This document shows, piece by piece, positions 63,225-64,000 of a stretch of 64,000 bases of DNA. The position numbers were made by a program, and so were the translations under genes. Origin of the DNA: CAIYRG01 sp963747255. GTDB taxonomy: Bacteria; Pseudomonadota; Alphaproteobacteria; Micropepsales; Micropepsaceae. The notes beneath the pieces are model-generated. The model ran no database searches and was not told the origin of the DNA. It saw only the letters and a list, made by a program, of their open reading frames with translations. Location: assembly GCA_963747255.1 (NCBI GenBank), contig CAVVEG010000016.1:62001-126000 (forward strand), in the 5' to 3' direction. Position 1 is the first letter of the stretch. The number at the start of each line of letters is the position of its first letter.

Positions 63225-64000
63225 TCAGCCGAGGCGGATTCCGGTCTGGAGGTTGACAGTTCTGGCGAAGTCTGCGGCGGGGATTTTGCCGCCGTCGGCC
63301 GGTTTGACGCGCAGGACGCGAATGCGGCCATCGGCGCAAACGACGGAAAATCCGTCACTGCCGATTTCGACCACTTCGCCAATTTTCCCGGCGATCCCTT
63401 TCGGGTCCTTCGCGGGAAGCGGTTTGGCCTCATAGATCTGCAGCGTCTTGCCGTCGATGGTTGTCCACGCGCCGGGGGCCGGATTGCAGCCGCGGATCAG
63501 GTTGTGAATCTGCCGCCACGGTTTGCCCCAGTCGATGCGCGCGTTTTCCGGGCCGCAACGGCCTTCATAGGTGGCAAGCGACTCATCCTGTTTGATGCGC
63601 GGCGCCTTGCCGGCTTTGACCAGATCGAGCGCTTCCAACATGGCTTCGACGCCCATGGGGAACAGGCGGTCGAAATAGACCGAACCGAGTGAATCGGTGT
63701 CGCTGATCGGGGTTTTCTTCTGCAACAGAACGTCACCGGTATCGAGGCCGTCGTCAGGCCAGAAAATCGACAGCCCGGTCTCCGTTTCGCCCTGGATGAT
63801 CGGCCAGTTGATCGCCGATGCGCCGCGTCCTTTCGGAAGCAGCGAAGGATGATACTGAATGGACCCATGGGTCGGGATGTTGAGGAAATCCGACGGGACG
63901 AAGAGCGTCACAAAGGCCATGACCTGAAGATCGGGTTTGAGGGCGCGAAATTCCTCCCAGACTTCCGGTTTCCGGTAGGAGGCCGGCTGATAGATCGGGA
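63225..64000 (-). CDS. 10-formyl-THF hydrolase-type protein (ALDH1L-like hydrolase domain), 5' end outside the window
   Basis: The frame is open to the window end; 258 codons are visible. It closely follows the hydrolase domain of 10-formyl-THF dehydrogenase rather than plain Fmt: HGSIQYHPSLLPKGRGASAI, INWPIIQGETETGLSIFWPD, and KAPRIKQDESLATYEGRCGP. The catalytic His of HPSLLP and the Asp of DDGLDTGD are kept, while the Asn of Fmt is replaced by Gln. It would convert 10-formyl-THF to formate and THF, possibly fused to or paired with a partner upstream (not visible). Ends 22 bases before fhs. Fmt is the alternative, less likely. Confidence 0.85.
   Translation of the reverse strand, partial: PIYQPASYRKPEVWEEFRALKPDLQVMAFVTLFVPSDFLNIPTHGSIQYHPSLLPKGRGASAINWPIIQGETETGLSIFWPDDGLDTGDVLLQKKTPISDTDSLGSVYFDRLFPMGVEAMLEALDLVKAGKAPRIKQDESLATYEGRCGPENARIDWGKPWRQIHNLIRGCNPAPGAWTTIDGKTLQIYEAKPLPAKDPKGIAGKIGEVVEIGSDGFSVVCADGRIRVLRVKPADGGKIPAADFARTVNLQTGIRLG

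Noticed and set aside
1..64000. Insertion sequences, integrases, attachment sites, rRNA or tRNA genes
   Set aside because: I found no transposase or integrase motifs, no long terminal inverted repeats, and no RNA gene patterns in the readable gaps.

Overview
The window most likely comes from an alphaproteobacterium. A gcrA-type cell-cycle regulator lies next to argD-argF-hslO at the left end, an arrangement typical of that class, and the DNA is GC-rich and gene-dense with many 1-4 base gene overlaps. I cannot place it below class. Assignments rest on motifs and family resemblance read by eye; no database search was run.

Layout. 1-5.7 kb: bicupin, gcrA, argD-argF-hslO and a small unknown gene. 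5.7-23 kb: a catabolic island. A minus-strand chain of overlapping genes (UbiD-type decarboxylase, Bug-type binding protein, molybdenum hydroxylase, HCHL-like crotonase) converges on a plus-strand chain (VOC dioxygenase-like protein, solute-binding protein, ADP-forming acyl-CoA synthetase). A second molybdenum hydroxylase, a secreted protein of unknown function, a histidine kinase and an Fsr-type exporter follow. 23-35 kb: 2-hydroxyacid dehydrogenase, CMD-family protein, a stress-like group (HPF-cold shock fusion, DUF2267, hydrolase-phosphoribosyltransferase fusion), an M16 protease, a second bicupin, a repeat-rich secreted protein with a clear terminator, and a FAD monooxygenase. 35.5-42.5 kb: a complete N-type ATPase operon in the order atpDCQRBEFAG, headed by a translationally coupled SpoIIAA-like gene. 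42.5-53.7 kb: cupin, class II aldolase-type decarboxylase candidate, Gfo/Idh/MocA dehydrogenase, Rieske oxygenase, S46 peptidase, then a tctCBA-MmgE/PrpD-SDR operon. 53.7-64 kb, all minus strand: formyl-THF hydrolase (cut by the window end), fhs, mobA, fdhD, fdsGBAD and a ketopantoate reductase-like gene.

How it may fit together (inference): the island and the Rieske module look built to import, activate, hydroxylate and decarboxylate aromatic acids. The right-hand C1 module would interconvert formyl-THF and formate and oxidise formate to CO2 with NADH, a sensible sink for C1 units released from methoxylated aromatics.

A striking property is the number of single-base frame breaks. They concentrate at about 16-23 kb, with further ones at about 6.5, 7.4, 15.9, 31.5, 36.6, 37.4, 40.1 and 42.05 kb, whereas the interval 43-64 kb is almost clean. 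Reading continues in another frame with family motifs preserved, which points more to consensus errors than to old pseudogenes, but raw reads are needed to decide.
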